Position numbers and translations under genes: made by a program | Source: CAYRVF01 sp964427535 | GTDB lineage: Bacteria; Chloroflexota; Ktedonobacteria; Ktedonobacterales; JADMIN01 | NCBI GenBank assembly: GCA_964427535.1 | Contig: CAYRVF010000078.1 | Span: 1 to 27,032 of the forward strand | Reading direction: 5' to 3' | DNA: 27,032 nt | The notes under the pieces: generated by a model | Seen by the model: only the letters and a program-made list of their open reading frames with translations | The model's database searches: none | Told to the model about the DNA's origin: nothing | Shown here: piece by piece, positions 1 through 6,352 of the stretch | How the letters are laid out: each line of letters opens with the position of its first letter | Numbering within the stretch: position 1 is the stretch's first letter

Positions 1-1
1 C

Positions 2-457
2 CGGCGTCTGATGCGCAAGGCCGAGGCGGCGGGCAAGCCGTTCGTGCTGCCGGTGGACGTGGCCGTCGGCGAGAAGTTCAGCGCCGATGCCGAGCGTGTC
101 ATCACCACGCCCGACGCCGTGCCCGAGGGCTGGCGCATTCTGGACGTCGGCCCGCAGACGCTGATCGCGTTCGGCGAGGTGCTCGCGGACGCGCAGACGA
201 TCATCTGGAACGGCACGCTGGGTGTCGCCGAGTTCCCGGCCTTCGCCCAGGGCACACGCGCGCTGCTCGACCTGTTGATCGAGCGGACGGCTGAGGGCGC
301 CACGACCATCGTCGGCGGCGGCGACTCGGCGGCGGCTGTCGAGGCGGCAGGGGCCAGCGAGAAGCTTACCCACGTCTCCACCGGCGGCGGCGCCTCACTG
401 GAGTTCCTGGAGGGACGCGAGCTGCCAGGCGTGGCGGCCCTGCGGGATCGGACCTAA
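2..457 (+). CDS. pgk: Phosphoglycerate kinase, C-terminal part (5' end outside window)
   Basis: This is the C-terminal nucleotide-binding lobe of the glycolytic enzyme that transfers phosphate between 1,3-bisphosphoglycerate and ADP in the cytoplasm. The reading frame is open from base 2, so the gene begins upstream of the window, and it stops at TAA 455-457. Seen motifs are WNGTLGVAEFPAFAQGT (family form WNGPxGVFE..F..GT), the glycine-rich TTIVGGGDSAAAVE, and the closing STGGGASLEFLEG. The Pro of the usual WNGP is Thr here, a variant also seen in other PGKs. The gene is followed by a repeat element and then tpiA on the same strand, the usual glycolytic gene neighbourhood. Family assignment is secure; only the start is missing. 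Confidence 0.96.
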   Translation, partial: RRLMRKAEAAGKPFVLPVDVAVGEKFSADAERVITTPDAVPEGWRILDVGPQTLIAFGEVLADAQTIIWNGTLGVAEFPAFAQGTRALLDLLIERTAEGATTIVGGGDSAAAVEAAGASEKLTHVSTGGGASLEFLEGRELPGVAALRDRT

Positions 458-619
458 CCCCCTACCCCCTTCCCTCGAAGGGAAGGGGTCGTAGATGAAC
501 GGTTTCAGCCTACGGTGTTTCATCCAGTCACCGCTAGCGTATCTAAAACCTGCCCCAAATTGAGTAGACGTCCGCCTCGCGACCCCTCCCCTCAAGGGGA
601 GGGGGTAGGGGGAGAGGTT
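456..619. repeat. Paired inverted GC-rich intergenic repeat (MITE-like)
   Basis: Two copies of one C/G-rich palindromic repeat face each other: left copy 456-490, right copy 581-619. The outer ends read AACCCCCTACCCCC and, on the other strand, AACCTCTCCCCCTACCCCC. Each copy has its own inner hairpin (arms CCCCTTCCC/GGGAAGGGG in the left copy, CCCCTC/GAGGGG in the right). The 90 bases between them are unrelated and contain no gene. The left copy starts inside the pgk stop codon, so it may also act as the pgk 3' hairpin. Related copies occur at 7165-7198, 20883-21013 and 23384-23417. Confidence 0.75.
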
Positions 620-657
620 CTTCCGAGGGCGTAGGTCCCAAGAAGAGAGAGAACACT

Positions 658-1440
658 ATGGCGAGCGCGACACCGCGGGTGCCCATTGTGGCGGGCAACT
701 GGAAGATGCACTACGGCCCAACCGACGCGCACGACTTCGCCGCGAACCTGCTCGATGGGCTGGTGGCGATTCCGTCCGTCGAGCGCGTGCTGTGCCCGCC
801 GTTCATCTCGATTCCGGCGGTGCATGCGATCGTCTCGGGCAGCGGCGTGGAGCTCGGCGCGCAGAACATGTACTTCGAGGACAAAGGCGCCTTCACCGGC
901 GAGATCGCACCCGGCATGCTGCATGGGCTGGCGACGTACGTCATCCTCGGGCACTCCGAGCGCCGCGGCTACTTCGGCGAGACCGACGAGTTCGTCAATC
1001 GCAAAGCGCAGGCGGCCTTCGCGCATGGGTTGCGGCCCATCGTCTGCGTCGGCGAACGGCTGGAAGAGCGCGACGCGAACCTCACCGAGCGCGTCGTCAC
1101 GACGCAGGTGCGCGCCTCGCTCGCCGATTTGCCCGCCGAGCGACTGGACGAGCTGGTCGTCGCGTACGAGCCGATCTGGGCCATCGGCACCGGACGCGCC
1201 GCGACCCCCCAGGACGCCGAGGACGTGGCGGCGCTGATCCGCGCGCTGCTCGGCACAATGTACGGCAACGAGAAGGCGGCGCGCGTGCGCATCCAGTATG
1301 GCGGCAGCGTGACGCCCGCCAACGCCGGGGTCATCGCGTCTCAGCCCAACGTCGACGGCGCGCTCGTCGGCGGCGCCAGCCTCAAGTTGGACTTCATCGA
1401 GATCGTGCGCCAGACCGCCCGAGCCAAGGGGCTGCAGTAA
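658..1440 (+). CDS. tpiA: Triosephosphate isomerase
   Basis: This enzyme interconverts dihydroxyacetone phosphate and glyceraldehyde 3-phosphate in the cytoplasm. The 260-residue length is normal for the TIM-barrel family. All catalytic elements are visible: Lys16 in AGNWKMH, His99 in LGHSERR, Glu171 in AYEPIWAIGTG (the mobile loop follows directly), and the phosphate-binding QYGGSV at 213-218 plus GALVGGASL at 234-242. ATG 658 is preceded by the purine-rich AAGAAGAGAGAGAA, an acceptable ribosome-binding site. It lies 200 bases after pgk with the repeat element between. The two may share a transcript, but the hairpins could separate them. Nothing in the protein is unusual. Confidence 0.97.
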   Translation: MASATPRVPIVAGNWKMHYGPTDAHDFAANLLDGLVAIPSVERVLCPPFISIPAVHAIVSGSGVELGAQNMYFEDKGAFTGEIAPGMLHGLATYVILGHSERRGYFGETDEFVNRKAQAAFAHGLRPIVCVGERLEERDANLTERVVTTQVRASLADLPAERLDELVVAYEPIWAIGTGRAATPQDAEDVAALIRALLGTMYGNEKAARVRIQYGGSVTPANAGVIASQPNVDGALVGGASLKLDFIEIVRQTARAKGLQ

Positions 1441-1472
1441 GGCCACGCGGACGCGGTGGTGTAGCCGGTCGT

Positions 1473-1494
1473 GTAGACGTGTGGTAGACGTGTG
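1473..1494. repeat. Tandem 11-bp repeat upstream of the tatA-like gene
   Basis: GTAGACGTGTG occurs twice head to tail at 1473-1483 and 1484-1494. A looser GACGTGTA follows at about 1520, running into the candidate -10 box. It lies in the tpiA-tatA spacer. It could be a direct-repeat regulator site or simple slippage. Confidence 0.5.
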
Positions 1495-1525
1495 TAAGAG
1501 ATGCGCCGCACCTCCCGCTGACGTG

Positions 1526-1531
1526 TACAAT
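1526..1531 (+). promoter_or_regulatory. Candidate -10 box of the tatA-like gene
   Basis: TACAAT sits in the context GTGTACAATAG. The same string recurs upstream of the luciferase-like gene (25518-25528). No convincing -35 box is visible 16-18 bases upstream, so this call rests on the -10 alone. Confidence 0.3.
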
Positions 1532-1622
1532 AGAAGGAAGATTGGCAAGGATTTCGGCAGGGAGAGAGCGCGGCTCGCGTAGGTCGCTCGCGCTTTCGGC
1601 CACGGGCCAGAAAGGTCGCACG

Positions 1623-1997
1623 ATGTTTGGTCATCTGCCCGAATTGCTCGTCGTGCTCTTGCTCGGGCTGCTCGTCTTCGGTCCCAAGCGGATGGTGGAG
1701 ATGGGGTCGGCGCTCGGCAAGGCGTGGAGCGAATTTCGGGACGCCACGAAAGATATGAGCTGGTCAAATCTGCTCACGTCCTCGAATGACCACGAGGAGT
1801 CGCCCTCGGCGAAGGCTCGCCTGAGCCAGCTCTCGCAGAACATCCTCGCCGAGCGCGAGCAGAGCGCCACGGCGGACCAGCCTGCCGCTGGCGGCACACC
1901 CTCCTCGGTCGTCGAGAGCAGCATCGAGAGCACCCAGAGCGCCGAGCCGACGCACGTCGAGCCGAGGCAGTCCCAGCCGACGCACGTCGAGCCGTAG
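1623..1997 (+). CDS. tatA: Sec-independent (twin-arginine) translocase TatA/TatB-type protein
   Basis: This small inner-membrane protein is a pore or adaptor component of the twin-arginine pathway, which exports folded proteins. The 124 residues show the family layout: a very short outside N-terminus, one membrane helix (about residues 5-20, LPELLVVLLLGLLVFG), the hinge FGPKRM, an amphipathic helix (VEMGSALGKAWSEFRDATKD), then a long acidic, Ser/Gln-rich tail. ATG 1623 was chosen over upstream frame extensions because AGAAAGG (1609-1615) lies 7 bases before it and the helix then starts at the usual place. The tail ends in two copies of PTHVEP, encoded by an exact DNA duplication. No tatC is in the window. 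Single TatA-like proteins often serve both A and B roles, so A versus B is not decided. Confidence 0.88.
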   Translation: MFGHLPELLVVLLLGLLVFGPKRMVEMGSALGKAWSEFRDATKDMSWSNLLTSSNDHEESPSAKARLSQLSQNILAEREQSATADQPAAGGTPSSVVESSIESTQSAEPTHVEPRQSQPTHVEP

Positions 1998-2009
1998 GTA
2001 CGCGTCGGA

Positions 2010-2050
2010 CGTGGCAGGAGCGGGGGTCCTAGATAACCGCTCCTGCCACG
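2010..2050. terminator. Stem-loop between convergent genes, probable bidirectional terminator
   Basis: A perfect 14-bp inverted repeat (2010-2023 CGTGGCAGGAGCGG with 2037-2050) encloses a 13-base loop. It begins 12 bases after the tatA-like stop and ends 17 bases before the convergent peptidase stop. There is no clear T-run on either side, so it may slow polymerase or protect 3' ends rather than be a classic intrinsic terminator. Confidence 0.65.
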
Positions 2051-2067
2051 AACGTCGACCGTCCGCG

Positions 2068-3333
2068 CTACAACGACAGCGCCTGCTCCAGCTCGCGCTC
2101 GTCCTTGTTGGGGCCGATGACCGCCAGCCGCAGCGCGTCGCTCCGGAAGAGGTCGCGCGCCACGCGCTGCACGTCCTCCGCCGTCACGGCGTCGATGCGT
2201 GCCATCACGTCGTCGAGCTCGTAGACGCGACCGAGCAGCAGTTCCTGGCCGCCGATCCACGAAGCGACGCTGTGTGTGTCCTCCAGGCGCAGCGCCATCC
2301 GTCCCTTCGAGTATTCCTTCGCGCGGCGCAGTTCTTCCGCGTCGACCGGCTCGCGTGTGATGCGGCCCAGCTCCACCAGAATCGCCCTCAGCGCCGCAAC
2401 GGTCTGGCGTGGTTCCACGCCCGCGTAGACGGCGAACGCGCCGGTGTCGTGGAAGTGCGCCTGCGACGTCGCCACATCGTACGCCAGCCCCTGCCGTTCG
2501 CGCACCTCCAGAAAGAGCCGTGAGGCCATGCCGTCGCCGAGAAGCGCGTTGAGCAGCACCACCGTGTAGTAGTCCGGCGATGTGTGCGGCACGCCCGGCA
2601 GCAGCAGCGTCAGATTGGTCTGTTCGATGGGGCGGCGCTCCAGCCGCACACGCGGTCCTCCTGCGGGCGGTGGCGACGGCAGCCAGCCCTGCGCCTCCCG
2701 TGGCGCCCAGTCGCCGAGCAGGCGCGTTACGTCATCCACCACGCGCTCGTGGGTCAGGTCACCCGCCACACTCACCACCAGATTGCCAGGCACATAGTGC
2801 GCGCGTCGATAGGCGTCGAGCGCGTCGGCGGGCATGCCCTCCACCGTCTCACGTGTGCCCGCGACCTCGCGGCCAAGCGGCAGATCGGGCCACATCAGCT
2901 CGTCGGCGAGCACACCCACCCACTCCTGCGGGCTGTCGCGGTACATGTTCAGCTCTTCGACGATGACCCGGCGTTCCTTCGCCAGCTCGGCCGCCTCCAT
3001 GCGTGGGTGGCGCACCATATCGGCGATCAGGTCCATCGCCAGCGGATAGTGCGCGCTGGCGACCTTGGCCGAGTAGACCGTCACCTCTTTGTCGGTGGCG
3101 GCGTCGAGCACGCCGCCCACGCCCTCGATGGTCTCTGAGATAACCTGGGCCGTCGGATAGCGGGCGCTGCCCTTGAAGAGCATATGCTCGATGAGGTGCG
3201 AGGCGCCGCTCAACTCGAGCGTCTCATAGCGTGAGCCGACGCCGAAATAGAAGGTGATGCTGGCAGAGCGAACATGCGGCATCGGTGTGCTCAGCACGCG
3301 AATGCCATTAGGGAGTGTCGAGCGGACGTGCAT
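2068..3333 (-). CDS. M16 family (pitrilysin/insulinase-like) zinc peptidase
   Basis: This is a 421-residue member of the processing-peptidase-type M16 metallopeptidases, which degrade or trim peptides in a clam-shell chamber. The inverted zinc site is complete: His46-Leu-Ile-Glu49-His50, with the third ligand in the VIVEELNM segment (Glu126/Glu127) about 76 residues later. The C-terminal half carries the second M16 domain signature (ERRPIEQTNLTLLLPG; LLGDGMASRLFLEVRERQGLAYDV). The frame stays open upstream, but ATG 3333 starts the protein exactly at the conserved RSTLPNGIRVLS, and AGGT lies about 10 bases before it. No signal peptide is seen, so it is probably cytoplasmic. The gene stands alone, convergent with the tatA-like gene. 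Confidence 0.93.
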   Translation of the reverse strand: MHVRSTLPNGIRVLSTPMPHVRSASITFYFGVGSRYETLELSGASHLIEHMLFKGSARYPTAQVISETIEGVGGVLDAATDKEVTVYSAKVASAHYPLAMDLIADMVRHPRMEAAELAKERRVIVEELNMYRDSPQEWVGVLADELMWPDLPLGREVAGTRETVEGMPADALDAYRRAHYVPGNLVVSVAGDLTHERVVDDVTRLLGDWAPREAQGWLPSPPPAGGPRVRLERRPIEQTNLTLLLPGVPHTSPDYYTVVLLNALLGDGMASRLFLEVRERQGLAYDVATSQAHFHDTGAFAVYAGVEPRQTVAALRAILVELGRITREPVDAEELRRAKEYSKGRMALRLEDTHSVASWIGGQELLLGRVYELDDVMARIDAVTAEDVQRVARDLFRSDALRLAVIGPNKDERELEQALSL

Positions 3334-3427
3334 GAAGTCGATACCTGTTTTCCGCGGTCTATAGCAGCGTGCCCCTCCGCGATAGCCGCGCGGGCACGGC
3401 AAGTCAATCGTCAAGCCTATCGCATGT

Positions 3428-3433
3428 AGTATA
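3428..3433 (-). promoter_or_regulatory. Weak candidate -10 box for the M16 peptidase gene
   Basis: On the minus strand TATACT lies about 95 bases upstream of the start codon. No matching -35 is seen. It is offered only as the best -10-like hexamer in this spacer. Confidence 0.22.
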
Positions 3434-3850
3434 CGCCGCCAGACGCGTCGACCGCTCTGCCGTGTCCGGTCCGCATTCCCCTCCGCCACGGACCACCGCT
3501 CGGGTATCTGGCTGCTCGCCATCGGGCGGGATGCCCGTTTGCTCCTCGTGCCCACTATGCAGTTGCGTCCCGCACCATAGCCAGCTACGCGCTGGCTGCA
3601 CAAAGGTAGAGCGCATTGGAGGGCCGACAGCAGTCATCCATGACCACCGCACTGCCGATGCGCTACGAACTCACATCAACTGATCGGTGTTAGTGCAGCA
3701 GATGCGTCTTCCATGTGCTTTGGCGCCAGAATGGCAAGAAGTGGGCCACGGGCACGCAGCTCATCCATTCCGATTGGGGCGAGCACAGACGCGGTACAGC
3801 CGAAAATATCGGATATAGTCACCGTTTCAAGCAGACAGGCAAGCATGGTT

Positions 3851-3874
3851 TAATGATTATTGACATAATCATTA
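3851..3874. promoter_or_regulatory. AT-rich perfect palindrome (possible operator)
   Basis: Two 9-base arms, TAATGATTA and TAATCATTA, flank the six bases TTGACA, which match a sigma70 -35 box. The surrounding 150 bases are much richer in A/T than the rest of the window. The palindrome has the size and symmetry of a dimeric repressor site. No good -10 lies 16-18 bases further on, so promoter status is open. The rest of 3334-4009 holds no gene I can support; a 72-codon frame at 3715-3933 has no recognisable features. Confidence 0.45.
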
Positions 3875-3950
3875 GCCAATATGCCGATGTGGCTAGTACC
3901 TTCTTACCCTCTTCGGCCCAAACACTTGGGTAGCGAGCTGCGAGAGGTTG

Positions 3951-4007
3951 TATAGTCACCCTCGTGCCCGTTGCACCGGTCAACCAAACGGAAATACCAT
4001 GACCGGT
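3951..4007 (+). promoter_or_regulatory. Candidate -10 box and inverted repeat at the start of the cell-wall gene leader
   Basis: TATAGTCACC at 3951-3960 repeats exactly a decamer at 3814-3823, and its first six bases resemble a -10 box. Shortly after, ACCGGTCA (3975-3982) and TGACCGGT (4000-4007) form a perfect 8-bp inverted repeat with a 17-base spacer. If transcription starts near 3963, this hairpin is the first structure of a roughly 220-base leader. Confidence 0.3.
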
Positions 4008-4009
4008 CT

Positions 4010-4165
4010 AAAGGCGGACACACCATGTCATCCACGTACGTTGGACTGGCGGTCTCGTCGGGCCGCCATACAGCACGAGGGGCGCGCTTGGGGCGCGATC
4101 TCTTCGAGGAGGGCTAGCAGTCGCGGTTCCGCAGCCGCGGCAGCTCCACCTTGTCGTGTGGAGCA
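4010..4165 (+). promoter_or_regulatory. Candidate c-di-AMP riboswitch (ydaO/yuaA type)
   Basis: The leader just before the secreted cell-wall gene resembles the ydaO class by eye. It shows a TTGGGGCGCGATCTC stretch (about 4089-4103; family form GGGGUGAAUC), a short hairpin CTCTTCGAGGAG, then GGGCTAG. After that comes a TTCCGCAGCCGCGGCAGCT segment (about 4127-4145) that parallels the conserved CCGAACCCGUCAGCU strand, followed by CCACC. Riboswitches of this class are known to control resuscitation-factor and transglycosylase-like wall enzymes in high-GC bacteria, which fits the gene downstream. The match is partial; no covariance model was run and the 5' boundary is a guess. Confidence 0.42.
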
Positions 4166-4185
4166 GATATCTAGGAGGTTCTTGA

Positions 4186-4857
4186 GTGCACGGTCTCTCA
4201 TTTGGTTCGCGTCGTGTCTCGCGCGTCGCGCGTGCCGCCCTCGTCTTGGTGGGCGCGTTGGGCGTCTCGGTCGTCGCTTCGCAAATCGCGCCGTCGAATC
4301 AGGCGCATGCCGCTTCGTTCCTGCACTATCAGCGCGGCTACTATGTTGACAACGGTTGGATGTGCCTTGGCTGGGCCAACGGCGCCTACCACTGCACCCA
4401 CCACTGGTATCGCGATTCCGCGGGCCAGCTCGTCTCGACCAACCCGGCCTGGGTGCCGAACGCGGTGAATGTCTCGTCGTCCAGCTCGCAGTCAGTGAGC
4501 CACACCAACGCTCCCGCTCCGGCGGCTCCGGCTCCGGTCTATCATGCGGCTCCGGCCGCTCCGGCCCCGGCCGCTCCTGCGTTCAGCGGTGGCTCCGTCC
4601 AGGCGGAGATCCAGCAGGTCTTCGGCCCATATGCGGGCGCGGCGCTGAACGTCGCGCGCTGTGAGTCGGGCTTCAACCCGAACGCCAAGAACCCGAACAG
4701 CACGGCCTCGGGTGTCTTCCAGTTCCTGACCAGCACCTGGGCCACGACGTCGTATGCTGGCTCCTCGCCCTTCAACGCGAGCGCCAACATCCACGCGGCC
4801 TATCAGGTCTTCGCCCGCGACGGCTACAGCTGGCGCGAGTGGCAGTGCCAGCCGTAA
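4186..4857 (+). CDS. Secreted lysozyme-fold (transglycosylase/Rpf-like) cell-wall protein
   Basis: This 223-residue protein probably cleaves or remodels peptidoglycan outside the membrane. The start is GTG 4186, set by a strong AGGAGG (4173-4178) 7 bases before it. Residues 1-43 form a signal peptide: basic MHGLSFGSRRVSRVAR, a hydrophobic core, and probable cleavage after AHA. Residues 44-92 are a small aromatic, Cys-containing region (Cys60, Cys70). An Ala/Pro linker spans about 109-132. The C-terminal domain (138-223) has the lysozyme-like signature ARCESGFNPNA with candidate catalytic Glu160, NSTASGVFQFLTSTW, and a closing WREWQCQP. The SRRVSR stretch could be read by the Tat system, but a Sec signal is equally possible. 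The gene stands alone with a long leader that may hold a riboswitch. Confidence 0.87.
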   Translation: MHGLSFGSRRVSRVARAALVLVGALGVSVVASQIAPSNQAHAASFLHYQRGYYVDNGWMCLGWANGAYHCTHHWYRDSAGQLVSTNPAWVPNAVNVSSSSSQSVSHTNAPAPAAPAPVYHAAPAAPAPAAPAFSGGSVQAEIQQVFGPYAGAALNVARCESGFNPNAKNPNSTASGVFQFLTSTWATTSYAGSSPFNASANIHAAYQVFARDGYSWREWQCQP

Positions 4858-4871
4858 AGGGCACACATCCA

Positions 4872-4956
4872 CGCTTCTAAAAGCGCGGACGAAGCGACTT
4901 TCTCTCTGTTTCGGTGGCTGGCAACAGCACGCCAGCCACGACCCACTTCGGTCGTG
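4872..4956 (+). other. Run of hairpins after the cell-wall gene
   Basis: Three inverted repeats follow the stop codon: CGCTT/AAGCG (4872-4876, 4881-4885), GTGGCTGGC/GCCAGCCAC (4914-4922, 4931-4939) and CACGACC/GGTCGTG (4937-4943, 4950-4956). The last two share bases 4937-4939, so they compete or stack. None is followed by a clean T-run. They may protect the 3' end of the mRNA. I see no gene between 4858 and the gap. Confidence 0.5.
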
Positions 4957-5087
4957 ACGCTGGACGTCAGACCACTGGAGCCTGCCCGACTCGACGCGAT
5001 CGGCGCGGAAGAGTTGCCGGCGAGGCAGGTCGAGGAGAGCGCATCGAGACGCGAAGAGACAGAGAGCTGTCACGGCGTGTACGAGAG

Positions 5088-5125
5088 ATCGGTGAGAGCG
5101 GCGCCTCACCGGTCTTTCTCGTTTT
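5088..5125 (+). terminator. Probable intrinsic terminator
   Basis: ATCGGTGAG (5088-5096) pairs with CTCACCGGT (5105-5113) through an 8-base loop, with one G-U pair. It is followed by CTTTCTCGTTTT. Orientation fits transcription from the cell-wall gene, though it lies about 230 bases past that stop codon. Confidence 0.5.
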
Positions 5126-5205
5126 AACGGCGATGTCCGTGCCGCCGCTAGAGACCGTTGTTCGCGTGCGTGAACATCGGGATGAGCTGCGGACCAATCA
5201 GCGCC

Positions 5206-5305
5206 NNNNNNNNNNNNNNNNNNNNNNNNNNNNNNNNNNNNNNNNNNNNNNNNNNNNNNNNNNNNNNNNNNNNNNNNNNNNNNNNNNNNNNNNNNNNNNN
5301 NNNNN
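5206..5305. other. Assembly gap (100 Ns)
   Basis: Exactly 100 Ns mark a scaffold join, so the true missing length is unknown. On the minus strand the left edge (5148-5205) reads ALIGPQLIPMFTHANNGL before a TAG, which looks more protein-like than random and could be the C-terminus of a gene lost in the gap. I do not recognise it. The right edge holds the leader of the ABC transporter gene. Confidence 0.95.
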
Positions 5306-5356
5306 TCGGCGGACTGTCCACAGGCATAGGGCATAGGAAGAAGTACGATAGAGCGC

Positions 5357-6352
5357 ATGAGCACTCCTAATTCACGCGCCGCGGCGCCCGCGACGGGAGG
5401 GGCGTCCGCGGCGGGCGTCGAGAGCTCCGGCGCGGCGATCGCCGTCGAGCATCTGGTCAAGTCCTATGGCGAGCGGACCGCTGTTCGCGACCTCTCGTTC
5501 TCAGTACGTCCTGGCGAGGTCTTCGCCCTCCTCGGTCCGAACGGCGCGGGCAAGACGACGACGGTCGAGATCCTCGAAGGCTACCGGACCCCGGACGGTG
5601 GCACGGCCCGCGTGCTCGGGCTCGACCCCATCCGCGACGGAGCCGCCCTCAAGCCGCAGATCGGCGTGATGCTCCAGCAGGACGGTCTCTACCCCGGCCT
5701 GCGCGCGGGCGAGGTGCTCGACCTGTTCGCCCGCTTTTTCGCGGACCCTGAAGACCCTACGCGGCTGCTACGGCAGGTCGGGCTGACGGAGGCCGCGAAG
5801 ACGCGCTGCCGCCAGCTCTCCGGCGGCCAGAAGCGCCGTCTCGCGCTCGCCGTCGCGCTCGTCGGCAAGCCCCGGCTGGTCTTCCTCGACGAGCCGACGA
5901 CGGGGATGGACCCGCAGGCCCGCCGCGCGACCTGGGACATCGTGCGCGAGTTGAAGGAGCGCGGCGTCACCATACTGCTGACCACGCACTTCATGGATGA
6001 GGCCGAGCGCCTCGCCGACCGCATCGCCATCCTCGACAACGGCGTCCTGATCGCCCAGGATACGCCCGCCGGGCTGACACGCGGGCAGTCCACCACCACG
6101 ACCGAGGTGCGCTTCACCGCCACGCCGGGGCTCGACCTCGCCGCGCTGGCAACGCTGCCGTCCGCGCGCGGCGCCCGTGAGGAGGCCCCCGGCGCCTACA
6201 CACTGGAGACCGGCGACGCGCCAGCGCTGCTCGTGGAGCTGACGACCTGGCTGCGCGACGCCCACGCCGAGCTGGCCGAGCTGCGCGTGGGCCGTTCCTC
6301 GCTGGAAGATATCTTCTTGCGGCTGACAGGAAAGGAGATGCGCGAGGAATGA
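5357..6352 (+). CDS. ABC transporter ATP-binding protein (ABC-2 exporter type)
   Basis: This is the cytoplasmic ATPase of a two-gene exporter, of the DrrA/CcmA type that pairs with ABC-2 permeases for drugs, lipids or other substrates. The 331 residues contain a Ser/Ala-rich N-terminal extension (1-25), Walker A GPNGAGKTT (60-68), the Q-loop QIGVMLQQDG (101-110), signature LSGGQKRR (154-161), Walker B LVFLDEPTTGMDP (174-186) and the switch His211 in TTHFMDEAE. The last 90 residues are the small C-terminal domain typical of this group, ending DIFLRLTGKE. ATG 5357 lies 51 bases after the scaffold gap; the nearest purine-rich stretch, AGGAAGAAG, is rather far (13 bases), so the start is likely but not certain. 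It overlaps the permease gene by four bases (ATGA). Confidence 0.94.
   Translation: MSTPNSRAAAPATGGASAAGVESSGAAIAVEHLVKSYGERTAVRDLSFSVRPGEVFALLGPNGAGKTTTVEILEGYRTPDGGTARVLGLDPIRDGAALKPQIGVMLQQDGLYPGLRAGEVLDLFARFFADPEDPTRLLRQVGLTEAAKTRCRQLSGGQKRRLALAVALVGKPRLVFLDEPTTGMDPQARRATWDIVRELKERGVTILLTTHFMDEAERLADRIAILDNGVLIAQDTPAGLTRGQSTTTTEVRFTATPGLDLAALATLPSARGAREEAPGAYTLETGDAPALLVELTTWLRDAHAELAELRVGRSSLEDIFLRLTGKEMREE

Noticed and set aside
592..1767. Long minus-strand frame opposite tpiA
   Set aside because: It is an Arg/Ala-rich shadow of tpiA and the downstream spacer caused by high GC. It has no family motif and no ribosome-binding site.
3715..3933. 72-codon plus-strand frame in the AT-rich spacer
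   Set aside because: No ribosome-binding site, no known motif, and it runs through the palindrome and repeated decamer, which look regulatory.
5305..5358. Minus-strand start MRSIVLLPMPYACGQSA running into the gap
   Set aside because: Its start codon overlaps the start of the well-supported ABC ATPase gene on the opposite strand, and no ribosome-binding site favours it.
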